Assembly: GCA_030018495.1 (NCBI GenBank)
Contig: JASEFS010000005.1
Location: 75,153 to 139,152 of the forward strand
DNA: 64,000 bases
Origin: Deltaproteobacteria bacterium
GTDB lineage: Bacteria > Desulfobacterota > Desulfobaccia > Desulfobaccales > 0-14-0-80-60-11
Direction: 5' to 3'
In this document: positions 32,440-40,706 of the stretch, piece by piece
How positions within the stretch are numbered: the first letter of the stretch is position 1
Layout: every line of letters begins with the position of its first letter
Notes under the pieces: generated by a model
Seen by the model: only the letters and a program-made list of their open reading frames with translations
Told to the model about the DNA's origin: nothing
The model's database searches: none
Position numbers and translations under genes: made by a program

Positions 32440-33249
32440 TTGTCAAACCTAAAGATGTTATACAAGCCGGTCCAGGGGAAAACTTACTCGCTGTTTGCCG
32501 AGGGCGGCGACAGCGAACCTTACTACGCTGAAATTAAGCGTTTGGCAGATGCTTTCCTGGAGCGCTGCCCTGACGGAAAAAGGCTTTTGAGCCTGATACG
32601 GAAGGCGGGAGAAAGGTCCGTGCTTTGGGGTTTGCAAACCACGCGGGCCGAGCGGCAGACAATCCGACTTATTAAGGAGGCTCTCAGGCAGTCATTGTCC
32701 GTCTATACCAGAAATGTTTCGAGCCACTTGAGAACCTTGCCCCCGGCCAAACGGCGTGACCGTACGCTTACCACGAAAGAAGAAAAATACCATCTGTACA
32801 TGCTTGAGATCGAATTGGTGAACCGAATTTATAAGGAAGAATTCAAACGCGCCGAATGCAAGTTCGCCCTCATCGCCCATTGCCTGCGCGACTTCAGGCC
32901 GGGGTGCCGCTCAGAAGCAGGTGAAATCGAGGCCGTCTGCCTGAGGTGCACCGAAGACTGCCTGGTTCATCTGGGCGGCATTCTGCTGGAAAAATACGGC
33001 ATCCAACCCTATATCTCGGTCGAAATGGAGCAGGAAAAACTCTTTAGAAAACTCAAGCAGGAGCACCCCAGCATCGGGGCCCTTGGCATCGCCTGCATCC
33101 CGGAGCTGGCCATGGGCATGAGGCTGTGCATCCGCACCGGCATTCCACCCGTCGGCATTCCCTTGAATGCGAATCGGTGCGCCAGGTGGATGGCGCAGGC
33201 CCACGAGACTTCGTTCAACCTGGAACAGCTTGAAGAGCTGCTTACTTGA
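32440..33249 (+). CDS. DUF116 family protein
   Basis: A 269-residue protein with a helical N-terminal part and a C-terminal DUF116 domain: CLRCTEDCLVHLGGILLEKYG, YISVEMEQEKLFRKLK, IGALGIACIPELAMGMRLC and GIPPVGIPLNANRCARWM. The conserved cysteines suggest metal or cluster binding; the family has no established activity. TTG 32440 is taken as the start because AGGAG lies nine bases upstream; ATG 32455 is the alternative but lacks a ribosome site. The AGGAG comes from the adjoining repeat array. Family assignment is firm from the C-terminal motifs. Confidence 0.85.
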   Translation: MSNLKMLYKPVQGKTYSLFAEGGDSEPYYAEIKRLADAFLERCPDGKRLLSLIRKAGERSVLWGLQTTRAERQTIRLIKEALRQSLSVYTRNVSSHLRTLPPAKRRDRTLTTKEEKYHLYMLEIELVNRIYKEEFKRAECKFALIAHCLRDFRPGCRSEAGEIEAVCLRCTEDCLVHLGGILLEKYGIQPYISVEMEQEKLFRKLKQEHPSIGALGIACIPELAMGMRLCIRTGIPPVGIPLNANRCARWMAQAHETSFNLEQLEELLT

Positions 33250-33287
33250 GATAATGGGCAGGCGGTCTTTTAGTTATTTCAAGTTCT

Positions 33288-33647
33288 TCAGCCTGCCTCT
33301 GTTTGATTTCGTCCGGGGTGTGGTCCCGCCCCCTTCCCGGCAGTCAAAATCTCTTTAGCCCATTTCCGGTAAAAACCGCTTTTTTCGGCGGTCCGGGCAT
33401 GTACCTCCAGGGGATGCGCCTCATACCCATGCGATATCAAGTGGCGCACATAGTGGAAAATGAAAGGGAGCACCCCGAGGGCCCTCCACTGAAGTACGTG
33501 AGCCAATTCGTGCGCCAACAGCCTGTCGTTGAGGTCGACCCCCCTCCTGACGAGAATAACATTCCACCAAGCCTGGGCCTTGGCCCAGGTTGGGATGAGC
33601 CAGGGCACTGTGAGGATGCGGACTTGGAAAATTGAGGGGTCAGACAT
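33288..33647 (-). CDS. Small zincin-like metallopeptidase
   Basis: A 119-residue protein with an HExxH motif in LLAHELAHVLQWRALG (about residues 44-59), the hallmark of zincin metalloproteases, followed by a second His/Glu-rich stretch (HYVRHLISHGYEAHPLEVHA) that could give the third ligand. There is no signal peptide. It is small for an active protease and resembles the minimal HELAHVxQ domains also found in DUF4157-type proteins. It starts 24 bases after the acetolactate decarboxylase stop on the same strand, so the two are likely co-transcribed. Confidence 0.6.
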   Translation of the reverse strand: MSDPSIFQVRILTVPWLIPTWAKAQAWWNVILVRRGVDLNDRLLAHELAHVLQWRALGVLPFIFHYVRHLISHGYEAHPLEVHARTAEKSGFYRKWAKEILTAGKGAGPHPGRNQTEAG

Positions 33648-33671
33648 GACTTCAAAATGAGTGACGCAAAC

Positions 33672-34442
33672 TCACTTTTCCACCCGGTCGACGGCTTTCT
33701 CCCCGCCTGCCGTCAAATCTTTCCGAAGAAACTCCGCGTTCTGAGGAAGATGTAAATCAAACTTGGTCATCCGGGAGGTCTCAATTTCGGCCTCCCCGGT
33801 CCGGAAGTCCAGCACGTGTCCCCCGGCCCGGCGGTCTGCCGTGATGAAATGCAGGTGATACCCGGCTACATTAACCCCGGACAGGAAAGGGGGCGTCCGG
33901 AAGCCCACCAGCACTCCTTTGATCTCACGAAACTCAAAAACTGCCTGCTGCTTAACGGCATCAGTGAGTCTGGGGTAAGGCTTTTGCTGCCGAGGGACGC
34001 TGCGGGTTTTGATGTACGGAAAAGTTCCCGTAATTTTAATGGCATAGATTAGGTTGGCGGAAGGCAACAGCGCCCCTAAACACTTCTCCAGTTCATTGAA
34101 ACCGACTGCCTTCTTGATATTTATCGTCTTTTCGGCCCTGAAGAAAGTGACATTGGCAAAGGGGGTCTTTGCAGTCTCTGCGACCGGATAGGCAACGCCG
34201 TCCGCCTTAACCTGGTAGAATTTCCCGTCCACCCCGATCATTTCGCCGTCCAGGGCGTTGAAGGTGCCGATGCCGAAGTCTCCGTGTTTGCTTAGCCCCT
34301 TAAAAGTCAGATCGCCGTCGTAAATCCCCTCCATCAGGGCCTGGATGGTGGAGTATTGAAATAAACCGTTTTCGGCATGGAGGCTGGGGATGGCCGCCAG
34401 GTTAAGCAACATGAACAAGGCCAGACTTCGGGCGATTTTCAT
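33672..34442 (-). CDS. budA: Exported alpha-acetolactate decarboxylase
   Basis: A 256-residue acetolactate decarboxylase with an N-terminal signal peptide (hydrophobic residues 7-20, SLHA before E24). The catalytic domain shows TFNALDGEMIGVDGKFYQV, a conserved RxE region (GVLVGFRTPPFLSGVNVAGYH) and the zinc-binding GYHLHFI...GGHVLD. The family turns 2-acetolactate into acetoin. Export is unusual for a metabolic enzyme but occurs in some homologues. No acetolactate synthase gene is adjacent. Confidence 0.88.
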   Translation of the reverse strand: MKIARSLALFMLLNLAAIPSLHAENGLFQYSTIQALMEGIYDGDLTFKGLSKHGDFGIGTFNALDGEMIGVDGKFYQVKADGVAYPVAETAKTPFANVTFFRAEKTINIKKAVGFNELEKCLGALLPSANLIYAIKITGTFPYIKTRSVPRQQKPYPRLTDAVKQQAVFEFREIKGVLVGFRTPPFLSGVNVAGYHLHFITADRRAGGHVLDFRTGEAEIETSRMTKFDLHLPQNAEFLRKDLTAGGEKAVDRVEK

Positions 34443-34802
34443 CTACCGGTCCTCCCTTTTGTTCTCTAAACAGGAAAATCAGCCAAGCAGCCGCTCATGA
34501 GCCGTCGGCTCCGGGGGCGGCACAGGCGTCCTCCAGTGCCGTCTTAATGGCCAAGGCGGGATGCGCTGCGCTTCCCCCACTCCGGGTTTAGAATTTATCA
34601 TCATTGCGTTAGCGAGAATACCTGCCTCGTCCCCAAGCTCCTGCTTGGGGACGCAGATGGCCGCCAAGCTCCGCTTGGCAACAGAATTATGCCTTTCATT
34701 TCTGTCAGGTTTATCAGCAAAGCAGAGCTTTGCATCCAGAAGGGTTCCCAAGCAGGAGCTTGGGAAAAAGATGAAGAGCTTATCATGATCGCCTTAGCGA
34801 GA
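34443..34802. repeat. Four-hairpin repeat element, inverted copy
   Basis: Between budA and the decarboxylase gene. Palindromes at 34628-34653, 34662-34679, 34717-34733 and 34744-34766 repeat those at 31986-32126 in reverse-complement order and with similar spacers, so this is the same element in the opposite direction. No protein is encoded. Confidence 0.88.
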
Positions 34803-35582
34803 TTACTTCCCGGTGAAGACCGGCCGGCGTTTTTCTTTGAAAGCCCGGATGCCTTCCGCGTAGTCGGCACTGTGGGCCACCATGTACCTCAGTTCCTCGA
34901 TGCGCTCCATGACCACAGGGGCAATGGGTTCGGCCTCGGCCAGGACCCGCAACTGCTCCTTGGCCACCGCGATGACCAGCGGCGCTTTCGAAGCAATCAG
35001 CCGGGCCATGTCATAGGTGAAGTTCTCCAGGTCCCCGGCATCCACCAGGTGGTTGAGAATCCCCCACTTGTGAGCCTCCGCGGCTTTCACCGGGGCTGCG
35101 GTGAAAAACATTTCTTTGACCAGATTCAGGGGCAGGCGGCGCATAAAGTCCAGCAGGCCGGTGGTGTTGAAAGGCAGGCCCAGATTGGCCGGAGTAATGG
35201 CGAACCGGCAGGTCTCGTCCCCGATGACGATGTCGCAGCACAGCACCAACTGCGTGGCGCCGCCCCATACCGAGCCGTGCACCATGGCGATCACCGGCCC
35301 CGGGAACTCCTTGATGGCCCTGAAGGCCTTTTCCAGGGGGACGGAGTATTGCAAGGGGTCTTCATTTGAGGGCAGTTCCGCGATATCATGTCCGGACGAC
35401 CAGACTTGCGACTCAGCCGCAGCCCGGATCACCACGACCCGTATGCCCTGTTGCCGGAAATCCTCCAGCGCGGCCATTAATTCTTCCAGCAAAACCCGCC
35501 CCAGGGCGTTGCGCGTGGCCGGCTGATTGAAGATGACGGTGCCGATCAACCCCTGCCGCTCCGTGAGAATGGCTTCAGTCAT
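34803..35582 (-). CDS. Methylmalonyl-CoA decarboxylase, ScpB-like crotonase
   Basis: A 259-residue crotonase-fold protein close to ScpB/YgfG: VWSSGHDIAELPSN, PGPVIAMVHGSVWGGATQL with the oxyanion-hole glycines, and FAITPANLGLPFNTTGLL. ScpB proteins decarboxylate (R)-methylmalonyl-CoA to propionyl-CoA. The CoA-transferase gene lies 49 bases upstream in the same direction, the pairing found in the Scp system, which interconverts succinate and propionate. No mutase gene is present in the window. Confidence 0.85.
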   Translation of the reverse strand: MTEAILTERQGLIGTVIFNQPATRNALGRVLLEELMAALEDFRQQGIRVVVIRAAAESQVWSSGHDIAELPSNEDPLQYSVPLEKAFRAIKEFPGPVIAMVHGSVWGGATQLVLCCDIVIGDETCRFAITPANLGLPFNTTGLLDFMRRLPLNLVKEMFFTAAPVKAAEAHKWGILNHLVDAGDLENFTYDMARLIASKAPLVIAVAKEQLRVLAEAEPIAPVVMERIEELRYMVAHSADYAEGIRAFKEKRRPVFTGK

Positions 35583-35631
35583 GACATATCCCCGCTCTGG
35601 CGCTGCGGCGCCTCCGGTGAACGCCTCGTCT

Positions 35632-36933
35632 TTAAAGCAGCCGCATGTTCTCTGCTTCTTTCAGTAAATCATCCCGAAAACGGGGATGAGCAATGCTGAT
35701 GATATCCAAAGCTCTTTCCCGGGTGGATTTGCCCTTGAGGTTGACCGCGCCGTATTCGGTCACCAGAAAGTGGGTATCCATTCGGGGAGTGGTCACCACC
35801 GTGCCGGGCTTAAACCTGGGGACCACCCTGGAAATCTCGCCATTGTGGGCCGTGGAATAGAAGGCGATGATGGATTTGCCCCCGCGGGAATTGAAGGCCC
35901 CCCGCACATAGTCCAGTTGCCCGCCGGTGCCGCTGAATTCAAAGCCGCCCAGGTATTCGGAATTGCACTGCCCTAAAATATCCACTTCGATGGTGGAGTT
36001 GATCGAAATCATGTGGTCGTTTTGGGCGATGACATGGGGATCGTTGGTATGGGAGACCGGGTAGCTTTCCATGCTGGGGTTGTCATTCATAAATTCATAC
36101 ATGGCCCGGTCCCCCAAGGCGTTGGTAAAGACGTGCTTGCGGCAATGCAGATTTTTTCGGCGGCCGGTGACGGCCCCTTTTTGGATCAGATGCATCATGC
36201 CGGGGCAGAACAGTTCCGTGTGGACGCCCAAATCCTGGTGGCTTTCCAGATGCCGGCACACGGCATTGGGGATGCCGCCGATCCCCAACTGAATGGTGGC
36301 CCCGTCAGGCACCATTTCAGCGATGAGGTGTCCGATGGCCTCGGCCTCGGGCTTCGGCGGGGAGGGCACAGTCTCAAGGAGGGGCAGGTCGTTTTCCACT
36401 ACGGCATCGACTTCCGAGATATGGAGCAAGGAATCTCCAAAGACGCGCGGCATATGGCGGTTGACTTCGACAATCAGCCGTTTGGCGCAGCGGGCCGCAG
36501 TGGAGATATAGTCGTTTACGGTCCCGAAGCTGAAGAAGCCCGCCTTGTCCATGGGCGAGACGGTGGTGACCGCGACGTCGACCTTCATGAAATCCCGGAG
36601 CAAGCGGGGAATTTGATGAAATTCGTTGGGAACGAAATGGTTCAGCCCGCATTTCACCAGCTCCCGGTCAGCGCCGCTGACAAACCAACAATACGCCGAC
36701 AGGCGGTCACTGAGATCAGCCGCCAGAAGTGTCCGCCCCACGTGTTCCATGGGAAGCAAGGAAAAGACCTTGAGGGCCTTCAGGTCCCCGGCCCGGACGC
36801 GGTCCGCGATAGCGCCCAGCAAGGCCGGCGGCTCCCCTGTTCCCATGCCGTGCACCAGCGTGCTCCCATGGGCAATGTGCTCAACGGCCCTGGCCGCAGT
36901 TGTCAGCTTTTTCTGGTAGTCCCCTTTATACAT
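35632..36933 (-). CDS. Acetyl-CoA hydrolase/CoA-transferase family protein
   Basis: A 433-residue CoA-transferase of the 4-hydroxybutyrate/succinyl-CoA transferase group. Visible features: GMGTGEPPALLGAI near the N-terminus, ATIQLGIGGIPNAV, the catalytic Glu region MISINSTIEVDILGQCNSE, and the signature GTGGQLDYVRGAFNSRGGKS. It moves CoA between carboxylic acids; together with the following ScpB-like decarboxylase the likely partners are succinate and propionyl-CoA (ScpC role), but acetate is also possible. First gene of the two-gene unit. Confidence 0.85.
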   Translation of the reverse strand: MYKGDYQKKLTTAARAVEHIAHGSTLVHGMGTGEPPALLGAIADRVRAGDLKALKVFSLLPMEHVGRTLLAADLSDRLSAYCWFVSGADRELVKCGLNHFVPNEFHQIPRLLRDFMKVDVAVTTVSPMDKAGFFSFGTVNDYISTAARCAKRLIVEVNRHMPRVFGDSLLHISEVDAVVENDLPLLETVPSPPKPEAEAIGHLIAEMVPDGATIQLGIGGIPNAVCRHLESHQDLGVHTELFCPGMMHLIQKGAVTGRRKNLHCRKHVFTNALGDRAMYEFMNDNPSMESYPVSHTNDPHVIAQNDHMISINSTIEVDILGQCNSEYLGGFEFSGTGGQLDYVRGAFNSRGGKSIIAFYSTAHNGEISRVVPRFKPGTVVTTPRMDTHFLVTEYGAVNLKGKSTRERALDIISIAHPRFRDDLLKEAENMRLL

Positions 36934-37311
36934 CTTCCCTCCCCGAGGGATTTCTAAATGTCGGCCAAGGGCCGCTCAATCATTAAATCATTTGTCCGCC
37001 AAAGGTTCAAGGAAACCGCGTGCCGAGGATTGATTCAAGCCCAAAACCGAGATTTGTAACAATTTTCGCAAATTAAGGCGATAATGGTTCAATCCTTTTT
37101 TGATTCCGCTTCTTTTTTGAAGGAGGTCATTAATTTATTGTCCTCTGCCGCCGCGGCGCATATGTTAAAAGGTGTCTGGCTTACAGGGCGTTCTTTTCTC
37201 TTGGGGCCGGGCCTTTGCGCAGTTTTTGTGCAGGGGGAAGCCGCCTTCGGCTGCCCGGCCATCTGATTCCGCGTGGTTCATCATCATGAGTGACCTTACG
37301 AGGAGGTATTC
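36934..37311. other. Intergenic region, no gene seen
   Basis: 378 bases upstream of the divergent CoA-transferase (minus) and small helical protein (plus). A GC-rich imperfect hairpin region lies around 37205-37262. No gene is supported. Confidence 0.35.
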
Positions 37312-37644
37312 ATGAGCAAATACATGCAACTTACTGTTAAGGTAGTTCCTTATTACGAACTGCATAAAACCCACCCGAAAATGGCGCGTTATTTAAACTC
37401 TGCGGTTTCTGATCTGGCGCACCAAAACCCTTCCCTTTATCAAATAGCGGGACAGTTGGACAAACTTCTTTATACTTTTGACGGCACGCCGTTCCGGGAG
37501 GTGCTCCTCCCGCATCGAGAGAATCTGCGCAACCTTCATAAGAGTATCGAAGATAATCTGGCCGACTGGAATCTGGCCCGGGCTGACCGGCTTCTTTATG
37601 AGCTTGAGGACGAATTTGACCAAATAGAAGCTGAATTAGATTAG
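37312..37644 (+). CDS. Small helical protein of unknown function
   Basis: A 110-residue soluble protein, almost entirely helical by sequence, with a C-terminal coiled-coil-like acidic end (LLYELEDEFDQIEAELD). An excellent ribosome site (GAGGAGG) precedes the ATG. No cysteines, signal peptide or known motif. It is followed after 46 bases by the trans-sulfuration enzyme gene in the same direction and may share its transcript. I do not recognise a family. Confidence 0.65.
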   Translation: MSKYMQLTVKVVPYYELHKTHPKMARYLNSAVSDLAHQNPSLYQIAGQLDKLLYTFDGTPFREVLLPHRENLRNLHKSIEDNLADWNLARADRLLYELEDEFDQIEAELD

Positions 37645-37690
37645 CGGCAAAGGCATAAAACCCTGAATTCTTGTGTTAGGAGTCCGAAAT

Positions 37691-38887
37691 ATGGAGAAAA
37701 AGCTTGGCGCGACCCTTAAACAAGCCACCAAAGCCATCCATGCCGGATGTCTGGAGCGGCCGGTATATGGCGAGGTCTCGGTGCCTATTTTTCAGACTTC
37801 CACCTTTGCCTTCCCCAGCGCCGAGGAGGGGGCGGCCCGGTTCTCCGGGGAGGCGCCGGGTTATATTTACACCCGCATGGGCAACCCCACGGTGCATGCT
37901 CTGGAAGACAGCCTGGCCGCGCTGGAGAACGGCCGCGCCGGCTTGGCCACGGCCACCGGCATGGCGGCCATCACCACGCTGTTTCTAAGTCTGCTGAACC
38001 ATCAGGATCATCTCATTGCCTCCGACTGCCTCTACGGCCCCACGGAAGTGGTGATTGAATCGGAACTGCCCCGCTTCGGCATAGAAACCAGCCTGGTGGA
38101 TACCTCCAAACTGGACGCCGTTGAGCAAGCCTGGCGGCCCAACACCAGACTGCTTTATATCGAAACCCCCACCAACCCCACCATGAAGGTCACCAGCATC
38201 CGGGGAGCGGCGGCCATCGCCCACCGGCATGGGGCCCTGCTGGCGGTGGATAACACCTTTGCCAGCCCTTATTTGCAGCGGCCCCTGGAACAGGGAGCAG
38301 ACCTGGTGGTCCACAGTCTGACCAAGTACGTGAACGGTCACAGCGATGTGGTGGGCGGAATGATTGTCGTGAACGATGAGCAGCTTTACCGAAAAATCAA
38401 GCGGGTTCTCACTCTGTTCGGGAGCACCATGGACCCTCATCAAGCCTGGCTCATTCATAGAGGAGTGCGCACCTTGCCCTTAAGAATGGAACGGGCCCAG
38501 GAAAACGCCGTCCGGCTGGCGGAGTTTTTAAGCGGCCATCCCAAAGTCACCTGGGTGCGCTATCCCGGCCTGCCTGACCACCCCCAGCACGACCTTGCCC
38601 GGAAGCAGATGGACGGGTTCGGGGCCATGCTCTGCTTCGGAGTGCAACAAGGGCTGGAAGGGGGCAAGATTCTCCTTAACAATGTGCGCCTGATCACCCT
38701 GGCCGTTTCCCTGGGCGGGGTTGAGTCCCTCATCGAGCATCCGGCGTCCATGACCCATGCCTCAGTACCTCCGGCCAAGCGGGCAGAGGCCGGCATCCTG
38801 GACGAACTTGTTCGCCTTTCCGTGGGCTGTGAGGATTTTGCGGACTTGCGCGCTGACCTTGACCAGGCCCTCAACAAGATTCCCTGA
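37691..38887 (+). CDS. Trans-sulfuration PLP enzyme (cystathionine synthase/lyase family)
   Basis: A 398-residue Cys/Met-metabolism PLP enzyme: YTRMGNPTVHALEDSLAALE, YIETPTNPTMKV, the aspartate in AVDNTFASP that holds the pyridine nitrogen, and the Schiff-base lysine in VHSLTKYVNGHSDVVGG. Members act as cystathionine gamma-synthase, cystathionine lyase or methionine gamma-lyase; sequence alone does not settle which. ATG 37691 is preferred because AGGAG lies seven bases before it; a GTG six codons upstream overlaps that ribosome site. Confidence 0.88.
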   Translation: MEKKLGATLKQATKAIHAGCLERPVYGEVSVPIFQTSTFAFPSAEEGAARFSGEAPGYIYTRMGNPTVHALEDSLAALENGRAGLATATGMAAITTLFLSLLNHQDHLIASDCLYGPTEVVIESELPRFGIETSLVDTSKLDAVEQAWRPNTRLLYIETPTNPTMKVTSIRGAAAIAHRHGALLAVDNTFASPYLQRPLEQGADLVVHSLTKYVNGHSDVVGGMIVVNDEQLYRKIKRVLTLFGSTMDPHQAWLIHRGVRTLPLRMERAQENAVRLAEFLSGHPKVTWVRYPGLPDHPQHDLARKQMDGFGAMLCFGVQQGLEGGKILLNNVRLITLAVSLGGVESLIEHPASMTHASVPPAKRAEAGILDELVRLSVGCEDFADLRADLDQALNKIP

Positions 38888-39421
38888 ACCTTATCAACCC
38901 CTGCCGGCCGGGTGCAAACAGGGCGCCATGAACGGCGCCCCTGCGCCTGGCATGACGCCTCTTTCCAATTTCCCGGTTCTTTTTATCTGGTCCCCGGGCT
39001 GCGCTTGGGAACCGAGTTTTTTCCCCAAGCTGAGCTTGGCGCCGACGGGCGTTCCCAAGTACAACTTGGGAACGAGATCTAAAATGTAGAGCCGGCGCCC
39101 TCGCCGGCATGGAACCGCCGGGGGCGGCGGTTCTGCATTTGCCTGTTGGGATTGATTTTTGCATAGTCAAAATGACCATTCGAAAATGGCCATTTTGATC
39201 ATAGACTTTCCTGATGAACCCGCCTCATCCTAGACTGAACCCTCGTGAATCTCATTAATTGAAATCAGCTATAGCTGCGGCTGTTGTTGTCGCTGAAAAG
39301 AGAGGGTTTCGCTGAGCAGCCCGGGGATTCTGATGGCCTGAGATTGTTGGGACAAATATCATGCTTGTCCCATTATTTGTCATCGCAAAGCACTGCCACT
39401 TTAATTCAAGGTAAAATAGAA
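38888..39421. other. Repeat-bearing intergenic region
   Basis: About 530 bases. Positions 38989-39076 hold a diverged copy of the palindromic element family (GGGCTGCGCTTGGGAACC, CCCCAAGCTGAGCTTGGCG, GTTCCCAAGTACAACTTGGGAACG). Positions about 39088-39135 hold GC-rich short palindromes (GCCGGCGCCCTCGCCGGC). A 32-base palindrome lies at 39167-39198. No gene is supported. Confidence 0.7.
39167..39198. promoter_or_regulatory. 32-base palindrome upstream of PrimPol-like gene
   Basis: TCAAAATGACCATT-CGAA-AATGGCCATTTTGA, with a single mismatch in 14 pairs. It is AT-rich and lies about 220 bases before the PrimPol-like paralogue. It has the look of an operator for a dimeric regulator, or a transcript hairpin; no T-run follows. 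Confidence 0.5.
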
Positions 39422-40474
39422 ATGTCTAAAGGACAGACCAGCGAAGCAGCCTCACAGGTATTTTCCAGAATGCTGCACTCTAAAGAACTGGAACGCATCA
39501 TTCAGGCCCGAAAAAACTTGAGCGACGTCGAGAAGCTGGGAAGATGTGCAGCCCGATATCTAAACCTGGGCTGGTCGCCGGTGGTTTTGGAGGCTCGCCA
39601 CGGCACCGATCTGGGGGTGGATTTTAGCCAGCCTCAAGTCACCTGGCTAGAGTCGTTGATGGATTTAACTTTGCAGGAAGCCAGCCTTCGTCTCGCCATT
39701 CGCCTCCAGCCAAACTCGCAGCTCTTCGTGCTCAAAGTTCATACTGCTCTGGGCAGTTCTCTCCTGAACCGCCTGCAAGGTTGGCGGTCTCCCTGCGTTG
39801 CCCGAGCGGGGAATAACTGGGAACACCATTTCTTTTTGCTGCCTAAAGTCTGGGGCTTTGCTCCGGAGCTTCCCGATTTTGAGGAAAATTCTCCCATAGC
39901 CTTGTTGGGACCTGGAAAACTGATAGTGGTTCCACCTTCTACGGAATTGGCTGGTGGCGAAGTTTGGCAGTGGCTGTATCCCCCCTGGGAGCAGGCCCCG
40001 TGCCAGCCATCTCCAGAATTGCTGGCTATTATCGAGGAGTTGGGCTTTATTTCCCAAAAAAATCTTTCAGAGGACGACTTGCCCTCTTGGAAAGAAATTT
40101 ACCCACTTGTCTGCCATTCGCATAAGCTGTTGCAAGCTTTGCTGGTCCAAGAGAAAAGTCCGGTCCTGTATTATCGAAAAATTCTTTTTGAGGCTATACG
40201 GGCAGGCATGCGCGATCCAGCATTGCTGCAGGGTTTGCTATGGCATGCCCCATTCAGTGAGGCCCGGACTGACCCAAAGGCAAAGAGCCAATTTTTCCAG
40301 TTGGCTGCGATCATTCAGGAGCTTTTATCAAAGCCTCCCACACCAGCCTCCCGGCAGAAAAGGGACGCCGGAGAGGAACGCTTGCTTGAAAAGAACATGA
40401 AAAAGCTGGAGGAACTGCGCCAGGCTGTGGAAGAGTGTCTAGCCGCAATTCAGGACCTGTCTGATTCAAAATGA
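39422..40474 (+). CDS. PrimPol-like protein lacking catalytic acids (paralogue 2)
   Basis: A 350-residue paralogue of the protein at 15335-16696. Matching segments, in order: LNLGWSPVVLEARHGTDLGVDF, LRLAIRLQPNSQLFVLKV, GWRSPC...EHHFFLLPKVW, KLIVVPPSTELAGG.VWQWLYPPWEQAPC and LLQGLLWHAPFSEAR. The layout is that of PrimPol N-terminal domains but the DxD metal pair is absent (LKV). The C-terminal 100-residue extension of paralogue 1 is replaced by a short coiled coil. ATG 39422 aligns with the paralogue start; an in-frame ATG at 39284 would add 46 residues with no match. It stands alone, without ParA neighbours. Confidence 0.6.
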   Translation: MSKGQTSEAASQVFSRMLHSKELERIIQARKNLSDVEKLGRCAARYLNLGWSPVVLEARHGTDLGVDFSQPQVTWLESLMDLTLQEASLRLAIRLQPNSQLFVLKVHTALGSSLLNRLQGWRSPCVARAGNNWEHHFFLLPKVWGFAPELPDFEENSPIALLGPGKLIVVPPSTELAGGEVWQWLYPPWEQAPCQPSPELLAIIEELGFISQKNLSEDDLPSWKEIYPLVCHSHKLLQALLVQEKSPVLYYRKILFEAIRAGMRDPALLQGLLWHAPFSEARTDPKAKSQFFQLAAIIQELLSKPPTPASRQKRDAGEERLLEKNMKKLEELRQAVEECLAAIQDLSDSK

Positions 40475-40706
40475 GCCGGCCTTCCGGCTAGCTGGAGCGA
40501 AACAAGCCTTCGCTAAAATCTTTAGGTTCAACTTGCTTAGTACAACGGCTTAAAAATTCGCTAAGGTATTTTTCTCATTGAGCGTTTTTGCGCTTAGCGA
40601 GAAATAATCTTTCCTCTCGCAAAGACGGCAAGTTCGCAAAAGTCGCAAAAGTCGCAAAATATCTTACCGAATTCATAAAAAGCTGTACTTAGAAAAAGGG
40701 GTAACC

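Noticed and set aside
31704-32531. 275-codon frame with two similar halves
   Set aside because: The repeated peptide is translation of the tandem four-hairpin repeat; both strands are open through it and no start signal or codon bias supports a protein.
36934-37311. 60-codon ORF at 37084-37266
   Set aside because: Weak start context and no coding-like pattern; treated as intergenic.
40630-40665. Short tandem AAGTCGCAAA units as a CRISPR or origin iteron
   Set aside because: Only about three 10-base units, without DnaA boxes, rep gene or spacers; more likely a simple repeat.
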